A stretch of DNA of 64,000 nt, from contig NZ_QAYX01000023.1 of assembly GCF_003054705.1 (NCBI RefSeq), positions 124,001 to 188,000 of the forward strand. Reading direction: 5' to 3'. The notes beneath the pieces were generated by a model. The model ran no database searches. It was not told the origin of the DNA and saw nothing but the letters and a program-made list of their open reading frames with translations. The DNA comes from Opitutus sp. ER46. GTDB taxonomy: Bacteria > Verrucomicrobiota > Verrucomicrobiia > Opitutales > Opitutaceae. Both the position numbers and the translations under genes were made by a program. Positions 18,408 through 26,327 of the stretch are shown here, piece after piece (the first letter of the stretch is position 1; every line of letters begins with the position of its first letter).

Positions 18408-19178
18408 TCACCGAGCCGTTTCGCTGGCGGCGCAGCTGGCGTCGAGCGGGGTTAGTTTCTCGACCTCTTCGAGCCGCGCCTCGTCGGTGAGGTCGAGGCG
18501 CAGGGGCGTGAGCGACACGAAGTGGTTCTCGACGGCCCAGCGGTCGCTGCCGGGCTCAACTTCCTCGATGGGGCGGACGCTGAACCAGTAGTGCTGGCGG
18601 CCCAGCGGGTCGGTGCCCGGCACGACGTAACCGTCGTAATGCCGAAACGACTGGCAGGTCCACGCGAGGCCCCGGGCGTTCTCCGGGATGTTCACGTTGA
18701 CGAGGGGCAACTGGGCGTGCGGGAGCAGAATCTCCAGCGCTTTCCGGGCCCAAGGCATGACCCGGTCGAACTTGGGTTCGTCATCGGGGACCGGCGTGCT
18801 GAACGCGATGCCGCGGACCCCGTGCAAGGCCGCCTGCTTCGCGGCGGCGAGGGTGCCAGAATGCCAGATGCCGTTGCCGAGGTTGGGCCCGAGGTTCACG
18901 CCCGACAGCACGAGGTCCGGCTTGCCCCATCTCGAGACGCCCAGCGCCACGCAATCGGCCGGCGTGCCGTCCACGCGGTAGGCTTCGAAACCGTCCAGCA
19001 GCGGCACCTGCGTGCGGCGGATGTTCAGCGGACGGGAAGAGGTTATGGAGTGGCTTTTCGAGGATTGCTCCACGTCGGGCGCCACGATGCGGACCTCGCC
19101 GTACGCCGAGGCCATGCGCGCCAGGGCCGCCAGGCCGGGACTGTAAATGCCGTCGTCGTTCGAAATCAGGATGCGCAT
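18408..19178 (-). CDS. surE: 5'/3'-nucleotidase SurE
   Basis: A 256-residue metal-dependent nucleoside monophosphate phosphatase, linked to stationary-phase survival. It begins MRILISNDDGIYSPGL, with the paired Asp 8/9 metal ligands, and contains SGVNLGPNLGNGIWHSGTLAAA, the second SurE signature, plus VNVNIPEN later. ATG at 19178 is chosen because the family always starts with this strand; the frame stays open to 19316 but that part overlaps the divergent kinase gene. Only 48 bases separate it from the kinase start, so both promoters must lie in or near that gap. Confidence 0.93.
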   Translation of the reverse strand: MRILISNDDGIYSPGLAALARMASAYGEVRIVAPDVEQSSKSHSITSSRPLNIRRTQVPLLDGFEAYRVDGTPADCVALGVSRWGKPDLVLSGVNLGPNLGNGIWHSGTLAAAKQAALHGVRGIAFSTPVPDDEPKFDRVMPWARKALEILLPHAQLPLVNVNIPENARGLAWTCQSFRHYDGYVVPGTDPLGRQHYWFSVRPIEEVEPGSDRWAVENHFVSLTPLRLDLTDEARLEEVEKLTPLDASCAASETAR

Positions 19179-19226
19179 GCCGAACTGGTACCCGCTCCGC
19201 CTGTCTGGTTCCCGCCACGCTGCGCC

Positions 19227-20138
19227 ATGGATGCCCTCCTGCTTCACAACCACACCGCCGGGGATGAGGACCATACGGAGGCCAAGCTTGTCCGCCTCCT
19301 GAAGCGTCACGGTCACAAGGTCACGTACTCACCCGTCCAAGAGGGGCTCGGGAACGGTAAGCTCCTGGACCGCGCCGATATGGTGATTGCGGCGGGCGGA
19401 GATGGCACGATCCGGCGGACCGTCATCCGCATGGCGGGTCGGAAGGCTCCGGTTGGAATCCTGCCGCTCGGCACTGCCAACAACATCGCCCGAAGCCTCG
19501 GCATATCGACCGACGTCGCGGCCGTTGTCGCCGGCTGGAAGACCGGCAAGCCGCGCGCGGTGGATCTCGGCGTCGCGAAGGGACCTTGGGGACGCACCGC
19601 CTTCATTGAGGGCATCGGCTTCGGGTTGATCAGCCGCACGATGGCGATCCTCGACAGCCTGGATGAACACACGGTGCACACGTTTCCCAGTGCGGCGGAC
19701 AAGCTGCACCGCGATGTGTCGGTGCTGGTGGCGCTGACGCACGAGATGCCGCCGATCAAGGCGCGGCTGAAGTTTGGTCAGGAAAAGGTTAAGGACGAGT
19801 TCCTGTTGCTGGAGATATTGAACATCAGCCGCGCGGGGCCGGGCATCGTGCTGGCCAACGACGCGAAGCCGACCGACGGCAAGCTCAACGTCGTGTCCGT
19901 CCCAAGTGAGGAGCGGCAGACGTTTATAGAACAGCTTGAGCGGCACGTGGCGCACGACCAGGGCAAGAACTCGCTGCACGAACAGGCGATCAAGAAACTG
20001 CGGCTCGAGATCGCCCCCTGCGAACTGCGGATCGACGACAAGATTGCGATGACACCGGCGGACTTCGCCAAGCTGCCGGATCACCGCGCCAGGATCGACG
20101 TGAAGGTGGAGCCTGGCGCCGTGAACGTGTACTGCTGA
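19227..20138 (+). CDS. Diacylglycerol/lipid kinase, YegS-like
   Basis: A 303-residue protein of the diacylglycerol kinase catalytic family. The nucleotide-binding motif GGDGT is at residues 57-61, followed by LPLGTANNIARSLGI at about 76-90, both diagnostic. The C-terminal beta-sandwich half contains the DGKLNVV segment. It would phosphorylate diacylglycerol or a related lipid, recycling it into phospholipid synthesis; these enzymes work at the inner face of the cytoplasmic membrane. ATG 19227 is in frame; a second ATG at 19231 is out of frame. It is divergent from surE. Confidence 0.88.
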   Translation: MDALLLHNHTAGDEDHTEAKLVRLLKRHGHKVTYSPVQEGLGNGKLLDRADMVIAAGGDGTIRRTVIRMAGRKAPVGILPLGTANNIARSLGISTDVAAVVAGWKTGKPRAVDLGVAKGPWGRTAFIEGIGFGLISRTMAILDSLDEHTVHTFPSAADKLHRDVSVLVALTHEMPPIKARLKFGQEKVKDEFLLLEILNISRAGPGIVLANDAKPTDGKLNVVSVPSEERQTFIEQLERHVAHDQGKNSLHEQAIKKLRLEIAPCELRIDDKIAMTPADFAKLPDHRARIDVKVEPGAVNVYC

Positions 20139-20144
20139 CGTGGG

Positions 20145-20345
20145 ACCGGAAGCCGGAGGACAGAAGCCGGAGGCCAGAAGCCAGAGGACGGAAGCCAGAA
20201 GCCGGAGGCCGGAAGCCGGAGGCCAGAGGACGGAAGCCAGAAGCCGGAGGCCGGAAGCCGGAAGCCAGAGGACGGAAGCCAGAAGCCGGAGGCCGGAAGC
20301 CGGAGGCCAGAGGACGGAAGCCGGAAGCCTGAGGTCAGATGTCAG
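20145..20345. repeat. 42-bp tandem repeat built from GAAGCCR-like heptamers
   Basis: A purine/GCC-rich array between the lipid kinase and mtaB. Three nearly exact 42-base units start at 20181, 20223 and 20265, each beginning CCAGAGGACGGAAGCC, with a partial fourth from 20307. Each unit is six degenerate seven-base words (GGAAGCC, AGAAGCC, GGAGGCC). The flanks decay into the same words. An open frame through it encodes 14-residue Arg/Glu/Gly repeats but has no other sign of being a gene. Confidence 0.85.
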
Positions 20346-20426
20346 TGCCAGAGGCCGGAAGACGGCCGGGGCAGGGAGTGGACGCGACGGCCCGACGGTG
20401 ATGGGGACCGGCCGGGCCGCACCGGC

Positions 20427-21803
20427 TTACACGCCGTATTCGGCGGGCAGGTAACGGGAGGCGTCGACCACGCCCTTCTGTTGCGCGATGAACTCGGCCT
20501 CATCGGCCGGCAGGGCGTCCACGTGCGCCAGCATGGTTTCGAGGAACGGCACTTCGCGCGGCGCGATGCGGCAGCGTCCCGTGGCGTGCGCGTCGCGCAG
20601 GAGGGTGATGGCGCAACGCGCGGCGGCGACGCCGGCCTGATAATGGTTCGGCGCGCTGACGATGGCCTGGGCGATGGCGATGACGCTGTCGGGCGTGAGC
20701 ACCCAGGCCTGCGGGTCGAGCGCGGCGTCGGAGTCGACCATCCAGCGCCGGAGGGTGAGGGCGGAGGCCGTGCCCTCAGCCAGGGCGCGGTTCATCAGGC
20801 GACAGTCGTAGATGAGCTGCTCAAGGTAGCAGGTGGGCGCGGAGGCGGCGAGGAGGCGGACGTTCTGCACCGACTCGTTGGACCACGTGTCGGCGTACGC
20901 GCCGGCGATGTTGCCGAGCGGGCTGAGGTGGGCGCAGGCGGAGGTTTTGCCCTCCATCGCCATCGGGTAGCCGGTGATGGCCTTGAGGTAGGGGTTCTCG
21001 TAACCGCAGTCCTTGCCGGGACCGACGGCGCCCTGTTCGTAGCCGACCAAGGTGCGCACGGCGGAGACGGCGCGGACGACGGCGGCGAACACGCGGGGGA
21101 TCATGCGCTGCTCGGCGAGCACCATGGCGGTGTTGCCGAAGCCGCAGGCGGTGTCTCCGGCGCAGACGACGCCGTGGCGCCGGGCGATGGCGCCGAGCTG
21201 ACGCCAGAGGAATTCCATGTCGCGCACGCCAAGGACGCACTGCGAGTAGATGACCTGCCCGAGGTCGCCCATCATCAAGGCGTCGTCGTGCAGTTCCTTG
21301 CCGCCGACGGATTCGATGCTGAGGAGCTCGGCGCCGACGCGCGCGGCGCCGTCGAAGAGCTCGAGCATGCGTTCCCAGTGCTCGCCGGAGCGCATGACCG
21401 GTGGACGCGCGAACTCACGGTTGTCGTTGGGGGTCATCCGGAGGACCGATTTGAGACCGTGCTGGCGGTGGGCTTCCTCCATGGCGCCGAGGAGGATCTG
21501 GACGATTTCCAGGCCGAACGCGGGCGTCGCCGTCATGGGCGGCAGGGTTTCGAACTCGATGACCACACCCGGGGCGTCGAGGTCGACCGCGCGGCGGAGG
21601 GCGTCGGTGATGATGTCGCGGTAGTGTCGCGCCACGACCGGCATGGTCGCGGCGGTGACCTCCATGGCGGGGAGCGTGAAGTTGAGCTCCGGATACACCA
21701 GGCCGCCGCCCAGGCGCAGTCCGCGCCGGGTGATGAGCGGGTGCGGCGCGGTGCCGAAGAGCAGGCCATCCGCATGCGGGATGGCGAGTTGGCGGTATTT
21801 CAT
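20427..21803 (-). CDS. mtaB: Methanol:corrinoid methyltransferase MtaB-like
   Basis: A 458-residue zinc methyltransferase that moves the methyl group of methanol (or a close relative) to the cobalt of a partner corrinoid protein. The start YRQLAI...GTAP.PL and GGGLVYPELNFTLP fits the MtaB family. The zinc ligands of the methanogen enzyme (Glu164, Cys220 and a Cys near 269) are met by Glu164 in LSIESVGG, Cys220 in CAGDTACGFGN and Cys266 in GPGKDCGYEN; length is also typical (about 460). The corrinoid gene mtaC lies just upstream on the same strand, 8 bases away, and an AraC/PocR regulator precedes that. No MtaA or corrinoid-reactivating protein is seen here. Confidence 0.9.
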   Translation of the reverse strand: MKYRQLAIPHADGLLFGTAPHPLITRRGLRLGGGLVYPELNFTLPAMEVTAATMPVVARHYRDIITDALRRAVDLDAPGVVIEFETLPPMTATPAFGLEIVQILLGAMEEAHRQHGLKSVLRMTPNDNREFARPPVMRSGEHWERMLELFDGAARVGAELLSIESVGGKELHDDALMMGDLGQVIYSQCVLGVRDMEFLWRQLGAIARRHGVVCAGDTACGFGNTAMVLAEQRMIPRVFAAVVRAVSAVRTLVGYEQGAVGPGKDCGYENPYLKAITGYPMAMEGKTSACAHLSPLGNIAGAYADTWSNESVQNVRLLAASAPTCYLEQLIYDCRLMNRALAEGTASALTLRRWMVDSDAALDPQAWVLTPDSVIAIAQAIVSAPNHYQAGVAAARCAITLLRDAHATGRCRIAPREVPFLETMLAHVDALPADEAEFIAQQKGVVDASRYLPAEYGV

Positions 21804-21811
21804 GGCGGGGG

Positions 21812-22447
21812 TCAGGCGGCGCCGACGAGCGTGCGGGCGAGATCAACGGCGGAGGCGGCGTCGGGCGTGTAGCCGTCGGCCCCGACCTCATCGGCGAAGT
21901 GTTGGGAGACCGGGGCGCCGCCGATCATGATCTTCACGGGGGGGCAGTCGCTGGCGCGGATGGCGCGGACGGTGTCGGTGATGGCCGGCATCGTGGTGGT
22001 AAGCAGGGCGGAGAGGCCGACGATCTGGGGCTGGTGCTCGCGGATGGCGGCGATGAACTTGGCGGGCGGGACGTTGGTGCCGAGGTCGACGACCTTGAAG
22101 TTGGCACCCTTCCACATGACGCCGACGAGGTTCTTGCCGATGTCGTGGAGGTCGCCCTGGACGGTGCCGAGGACGGCGGTGTACTTCGGGGTGATGCCGG
22201 CGGCGATGAGCTTGGGTTCGAGCTCGAGCATGGCGGCCTTCATTGCGCGGGCCGCGATGAGCATCTCGGGGACGAAGATCAGGTTGCGCTTAAACTTGTC
22301 GCCGACGGAGGTCATCGCGGGAACGAGGGCCTGGTCGACGATCGTGCCGGGCGGGGTGCCCTCGTTAAGGGCGCGTTGGGCAAGGGCCTTGGCGTCGTTG
22401 CTTTTGCCGGAGGCGACGGCCTCGGCGAGGAGTTCCAGGGTAGTCAT
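21812..22447 (-). CDS. mtaC: Corrinoid protein MtaC-like
   Basis: A 211-residue methyl carrier with an N-terminal helical B12-binding cap (about 1-85) and a C-terminal Rossmann-type cobalamin domain. The base-off/His-on motif GDLHDIGKNLV, with the cobalt-ligating His, is at about 103-113; GLSALLTTTMPAI and the IMIGGAPVS loop follow. ATG at 22447 is fixed by the cap domain. The open frame runs on upstream to 23653, but that is a shadow of the regulator gene. Immediately followed by mtaB, its methyl donor enzyme. Confidence 0.92.
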   Translation of the reverse strand: MTTLELLAEAVASGKSNDAKALAQRALNEGTPPGTIVDQALVPAMTSVGDKFKRNLIFVPEMLIAARAMKAAMLELEPKLIAAGITPKYTAVLGTVQGDLHDIGKNLVGVMWKGANFKVVDLGTNVPPAKFIAAIREHQPQIVGLSALLTTTMPAITDTVRAIRASDCPPVKIMIGGAPVSQHFADEVGADGYTPDAASAVDLARTLVGAA

Positions 22448-22515
22448 CGCGGGGAGGAGTTTCCCCGAGAGTACCGGAGCGGGCAGGCGGGCCGCTTGTA
22501 AGCGGGTGCCTTTCT

Positions 22516-23709
22516 TTAGGACTTTTGTGCGGGCGCGAGGCGGGCGCGGCGGTAGTCGCCGGGCGTCTGGCCGGTGCGGCGGCGGAAGACGCGGGTGAAG
22601 TAGCTCTGGTCGCTGAAGCCGCAGTCGAGGGCGATGCGGGTGAGGTCGGCGGCGGTGTGGGCGAGGAGATGACAGGCGTGATCGGTGCGGAGGCGCGTAA
22701 GCAGCTCGACAAACGTCCAGCTGGTTTTGGCGCGCATCAGATGGGAAAAGTGGCTGGGCGACAGGCCGGCGGCGCGAGCGACGGTTTCGCGGGTGAGCGG
22801 CTCGGCGAGGTGTTCCTGCATGAACTCCACGGCCCGGGCGAGCTGGACGGAGTTGGGATGGCGGACGTTGGCCTGGATGGCGTCGATGAGCTGTTCGAGC
22901 ATCTGGCAGAGCCAGGCGGCGAGTACCTCCTGGTCGTCGACGTGCGCGAGAGTGGTGAGCGACTGATAGTTGAAGCCGAGAATCTTTTCGGGCTGGGCGC
23001 CGGCCTGGACCGCCGCGCGGGTCATGATGACGACCAGCTCGAGAGCGAGGCTCTTGAGGAGCGGGGTGTGGGAACCGCCGGCGGCGTAGATGGCCGTGAG
23101 GACCCGGTTGAGAATCTGGCGGGCCTCGCGACGCTCGCCGCGGCGAATGGCGGCGAGGAGAGCGGGTTCCTCGTGGAGATAGGTGCTGCGGATGTCGTCG
23201 TGGAGCCGACCCTTCAACTCGTGCATAGCCTCGGCCTTTTCGCGTTCGCGGCTGGCGAACTGGCGCCGGGTGGAGAGATGGGCCTCGTTGGTGAGGTTGT
23301 GATCGACGGCGAGCCGCTGCAGGGCCTGGCAGGCTTGGAGGATGCGGCGATCGAGCGAACCGGCGCGGTTGGGGCGCTGGAGGGAAACGCAGGTGACGAC
23401 GAGCCCGCCTTCGACGCGCTGGTTGCGCATGACGGGAACGCCCCACACGGCGCGCTCGCCGGGACAGCAGACCACGCACGGCTCGCCCCAGCGGAGCGCC
23501 TCGGCGATCGCTTGGGCGCGAACCAGAGGACAGTCGGCGGCGTGGGAGCAGGAGCGAGGCTCGCCGTGATCGTCCAGCCAGGTGCCGTGCACATCGGTGG
23601 GGCGCACGTGCAGGCGCGTGGTGCGTGCATGGGCGTTGGCGAGAGCCTGCCACTCTGCCGCGGAGATCAGGCCACCGAAGGGGGAAGTGGGCGGAGCGGG
23701 CGGTTTCAT
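22516..23709 (-). CDS. AraC-family regulator with PocR ligand-binding domain
   Basis: A 397-residue regulator. The N-terminal about 170 residues form a PocR domain, with its cysteine-rich signature CSHAADCPLVRAQAIAEALR and EPCVVCCPGER near 54-86. The C-terminal about 100 residues are a double AraC helix-turn-helix (ETVARAAGLSPSHFSHLMR and LTRIALDCGFSDQSYFTRVF). PocR domains are proposed to sense small hydrocarbon derivatives, and pocR-like regulators are known for corrinoid-dependent pathways. It sits 68 bases upstream of mtaC on the same strand, so it likely activates mtaCB in response to methanol or a related alcohol (inference). Confidence 0.88.
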   Translation of the reverse strand: MKPPAPPTSPFGGLISAAEWQALANAHARTTRLHVRPTDVHGTWLDDHGEPRSCSHAADCPLVRAQAIAEALRWGEPCVVCCPGERAVWGVPVMRNQRVEGGLVVTCVSLQRPNRAGSLDRRILQACQALQRLAVDHNLTNEAHLSTRRQFASREREKAEAMHELKGRLHDDIRSTYLHEEPALLAAIRRGERREARQILNRVLTAIYAAGGSHTPLLKSLALELVVIMTRAAVQAGAQPEKILGFNYQSLTTLAHVDDQEVLAAWLCQMLEQLIDAIQANVRHPNSVQLARAVEFMQEHLAEPLTRETVARAAGLSPSHFSHLMRAKTSWTFVELLTRLRTDHACHLLAHTAADLTRIALDCGFSDQSYFTRVFRRRTGQTPGDYRRARLAPAQKS

Positions 23710-23815
23710 CGCGCGGAGGGTATCGCCGCAGAGCGGCGCCAGCGGGGCAAGCGCCGAGGCGGAGCGGAGGAGGTAGCGCGCGGGAAGTGGGGCGAATGCC
23801 AGTTATCTCTAGATT

Positions 23816-23844
23816 TTGATGCGACGCTAGGACAGCGATTTAGA
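23816..23844 (+). promoter_or_regulatory. Possible sigma-70 promoter for cysK
   Basis: TTGATG, 17 bases, TTTAGA, about 90 bases upstream of cysK in an AT-rich patch. It is a partial match to the consensus (four of six and three of six), so it is only a candidate. Confidence 0.3.
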
Positions 23845-23935
23845 GGCATAAAATAACCGGATGACTCAAGTAGTAAAGAAATGCCTTGCGAAGCAGCTGA
23901 TACCGGGGCAGATGTACGGCCGACACACACGCACC

Positions 23936-24928
23936 ATGGCCAAGATCCACAACGATATCACTGAGACGATCGGCAACACGCCGCTCGTTCGTCTGAACCG
24001 CACCGCTGCCGCCCATGGCGCGCAGGCGGAGATTCTGCTGAAGCTCGAGTTCTTCAATCCGCTCTCGAGCGTGAAAGACCGCATCGGCGCCGCGATGATC
24101 GAGGACGCGCTGCGCACCGGCAAAATCCGCCAGGACTCGGTCCTTATCGAACCGACGAGTGGCAACACCGGCATCGCGCTGGCGTTCGTCGCGGCGGCGA
24201 AGGGCCTGAAGTTGATCCTCACGATGCCCGAGACAATGAGCACGGAGCGCCGCAAGCTCCTGAAGGTGCTTGGCGCGCGCCTGGTGCTCACTGAGGGCGC
24301 AAAGGGCATGAAAGGCGCGATCGCGAAGGCCGAGGAACTCGCGAAGACGATTCCCAACGCCGTCATTCTCCAGCAGTTTTCGAATCCCGCGAATCCCGAG
24401 ATCCACCGGAAGACCACTGCGGAGGAGATTTGGCGCGATACCGACGGCAAGGTGGACTTCGTCGTTTCGGGCATCGGCACGGGCGGCACGATCACGGGCA
24501 TCGGCGAGGTGCTGAAGCCGCGCAAACCCGGTCTGAAGATCATCGCGGTTGAGCCTGATGCCTCGCCGATCCTCTCGGGTGGCCAGCCGGGCCCGCACAA
24601 GCTGCAGGGGCTGGGCGCGGGGTTCATCCCGGCCGTGCTCAACACGAAGGTGTACGACGAGGTGATTCGCGTGAAGGACACCGACTCCGGTCCGGTCTCG
24701 AAGCAGGTGAACCAGCTCGACGGCATTCCGATCGGCATCTCCTCGGGCGCGGCCGTCTGGGCGGCGATCCAGTTGGCGAAGCGGCCCGAGAACAAGGGCA
24801 AGCAGATCGTCGCGATCATCCCCTCGAGCAGCGAGCGGTACCTGTCCACATGGCTGTTTGCCGACGTGAACGTTGAGAGCGACTCGATCGAAGACCTCGT
24901 TGGCGCCCCGGCTCTGGCCCCGGCCTGA
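23936..24928 (+). CDS. cysK: Cysteine synthase A (O-acetylserine sulfhydrylase)
   Basis: A 330-residue PLP enzyme making cysteine from O-acetylserine and sulfide. Visible: [10 protein letters not shown] at about 11-20, the PLP lysine Lys47 in NPLSSVKDR, the substrate loop PTSGNTG at 73-79, the phosphate-binding GTGGTITG, and SSGAA near the end. Length fits CysK (about 310-330). ATG at 23936 is chosen because [18 protein letters not shown] is the standard beginning; an in-frame ATG at 23861 would add an untypical 25-residue leader. It is transcribed away from the PocR regulator. Confidence 0.95.
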   Translation: MAKIHNDITETIGNTPLVRLNRTAAAHGAQAEILLKLEFFNPLSSVKDRIGAAMIEDALRTGKIRQDSVLIEPTSGNTGIALAFVAAAKGLKLILTMPETMSTERRKLLKVLGARLVLTEGAKGMKGAIAKAEELAKTIPNAVILQQFSNPANPEIHRKTTAEEIWRDTDGKVDFVVSGIGTGGTITGIGEVLKPRKPGLKIIAVEPDASPILSGGQPGPHKLQGLGAGFIPAVLNTKVYDEVIRVKDTDSGPVSKQVNQLDGIPIGISSGAAVWAAIQLAKRPENKGKQIVAIIPSSSERYLSTWLFADVNVESDSIEDLVGAPALAPA

Positions 24929-24954
24929 GCGCTCTGGGCCGATGCGGGAGAATT

Positions 24955-25030
24955 GTGACGCGGTGACGCCGTTGCTGACCCCATCCTCCGGAGACGGGGC
25001 ATCAAGGTCGTCACGGCGTCACGTGGTCAC
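24955..25030. repeat. GTGACGCGGTGAC inverted-repeat element, copy 1
   Basis: Left arm GTGACGCGGTGACGCC (24955-24970) and right arm GGCGTCACGTGGTCAC (25015-25030) pair at 13 of 16 positions. A second small hairpin, CCCGTCTCAGAGACGGG, follows at about 25044-25060. The arm sequence recurs at 26272-26327. It sits between the convergent ends of cysK and the DUF2892 gene and could act as a terminator or be a REP-type element. Confidence 0.6.
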
Positions 25031-25065
25031 GTTACCGACGGCTCCCGTCTCAGAGACGGGGCTGA

Positions 25066-25338
25066 CTAGAGGTCGCCGAGCCGGCAGGTGTTGATCCCGA
25101 GGGCGTGGGAGACCGGGCAGTAGCGCACGGCGCCGGTCGCGAGTTCCATCGCGCCGAAGACGCCGAGGAGGGTGCGCCAGCGAGAGGGGAGCGGCGCGGC
25201 GAAGGCGGCGGCGATCATGACGGAACCGGCGACAATCCGGACCTTCTGCTCGGTGCGGCCGACGTTGCACGGTAGGGAGCCCATTTGCTGGCGGGCCCAG
25301 GTGACTGGTTTTTGAAGCGTTTCGAGGGTGGCTTGCAT
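25066..25338 (-). CDS. DUF2892 (YgaP-like membrane) protein
   Basis: A 90-residue protein with the DUF2892 pattern: CNVGRTEQKVRIVAGSVMIAAAF as the first membrane segment and a second, followed by the closing motif RYCPVSHALGINTC. In other bacteria this domain is a small two-helix membrane unit, sometimes fused to rhodanese and linked to sulfur chemistry; here it stands alone, next to cysK, which may or may not be meaningful. ATG at 25338 gives the normal domain start. Confidence 0.75.
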   Translation of the reverse strand: MQATLETLQKPVTWARQQMGSLPCNVGRTEQKVRIVAGSVMIAAAFAAPLPSRWRTLLGVFGAMELATGAVRYCPVSHALGINTCRLGDL

Positions 25339-25519
25339 GGCCCCAGAGTAGCGTGCGGCGCCAAAAAGTTCGCGCGAGGTGCACGATGGCGGAGCTGCTG
25401 CGGCCGTGCGGGATGTTCTCGGCACGGCGACGCGGCTGCATGCGACGCCGGTGCGGGTGGTGAAGGACTCGCGAGACTGGCGGACGCGGGGCGTGCCGCG
25501 GTTGCCCCGGTCCCGAAGC

Positions 25520-26206
25520 TCAGCGCGAAGCGAATGACCAGGGGAGGGGACGGGTGACAGTGGTGGTGCGGTACACGGCCTGAAGTCCGTCGGCGGTGGG
25601 GGCGAAGGCCACTCCGTCGAGGAAGTTGAGCCAGCCGGCGTCCTCGTGGCGGACACCGACCATCAGTTCGCGAAGGATGAGGATGTTCCAGTCGTGCGAA
25701 ACGTGGAGGTCGAGTCGCCGGCCTTGGGCGCAGGGCTCCTGAAGGCGTTGCACGAGGTGTGTGACCTTGCGGGCGGCGATTGCCTCGGCGGCTTCGACCA
25801 CGTTGGCGGGAATCTGGCCGGTGAACCAGAGACGGACAAAATGATCGCCGTGCAGCAGGGTGAGCCGGCCGGCCTCCTTGAGATCGAGGATGTAGTCGAT
25901 GCCGAGCGCGTTTTCGGGACCGACAATCTCGGTGGAGCTGACGCCGGTGGCGGCGATGCCGCGCGCGATCGCCTCGGCGGTTTGGCGGCAACGTTTCACC
26001 GGGCTGTGGAAGAGTCGCACGCAGTCAAAACCATGGATCTGGCGGCCGAAGGCTTCGGCGTCGGCGTGACCCTTGGCCGTGAGTTCGGCGGCGGCCGGGT
26101 CCTTGACGTCAACGATCTGGTGGCGTTCCGCGTGCCGGAGAAAGGCGGCCGCGGGGGCGTGGGCCGGAAGGGAGTGGATGGTTTTGAGCAATGCGAGGCC
26201 CTGCAT
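25520..26206 (-). CDS. Histidine phosphatase superfamily protein
   Basis: A 228-residue protein of the phosphoglycerate mutase-like fold. The catalytic motif RHAER (RHG-type, His about 25) is near the N-terminus, CRQTAEAIARG is the usual helix after the second Arg, and HVSHDWN supplies the second catalytic His near residue 167. The HDWN version resembles the acid phosphatase/phytase branch more than mutases. There is no obvious signal peptide. The substrate cannot be predicted. It is followed by DUF2892 (182 bases away, same strand). Confidence 0.8.
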   Translation of the reverse strand: MQGLALLKTIHSLPAHAPAAAFLRHAERHQIVDVKDPAAAELTAKGHADAEAFGRQIHGFDCVRLFHSPVKRCRQTAEAIARGIAATGVSSTEIVGPENALGIDYILDLKEAGRLTLLHGDHFVRLWFTGQIPANVVEAAEAIAARKVTHLVQRLQEPCAQGRRLDLHVSHDWNILILRELMVGVRHEDAGWLNFLDGVAFAPTADGLQAVYRTTTVTRPLPWSFASR

Positions 26207-26271
26207 GTTGGTGACCCACCAGCGAAGTGCACCCTTCCGCCGATGTCACGCCACCGATTGCCGTGAGAAAT

Positions 26272-26327
26272 GTGACGCGGTGACTCTGACCCCGTTTGCC
26301 TGAAAACGGCGGGCGTCACCGCGTCAC
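26272..26327. repeat. GTGACGCGGTGAC inverted-repeat element, copy 2
   Basis: Perfect 13-base arms, GTGACGCGGTGAC at 26272-26284 and GTCACCGCGTCAC at 26315-26327, enclosing a 30-base loop that itself holds a CCGTTT/AAACGG stem. It fills the gap between the beta-propeller gene and the phosphatase gene, and the arms match copy 1 at 24955. Confidence 0.7.

Noticed and set aside
20145-20345. Tandem repeats considered as a CRISPR array
   Set aside because: The units are directly adjacent without unique spacers, and no cas gene is present.
20140-20454. A 104-codon frame through the 42-bp repeats
   Set aside because: It is produced by the repeat itself, encodes 14-residue low-complexity units and lacks a ribosome site or conserved part.
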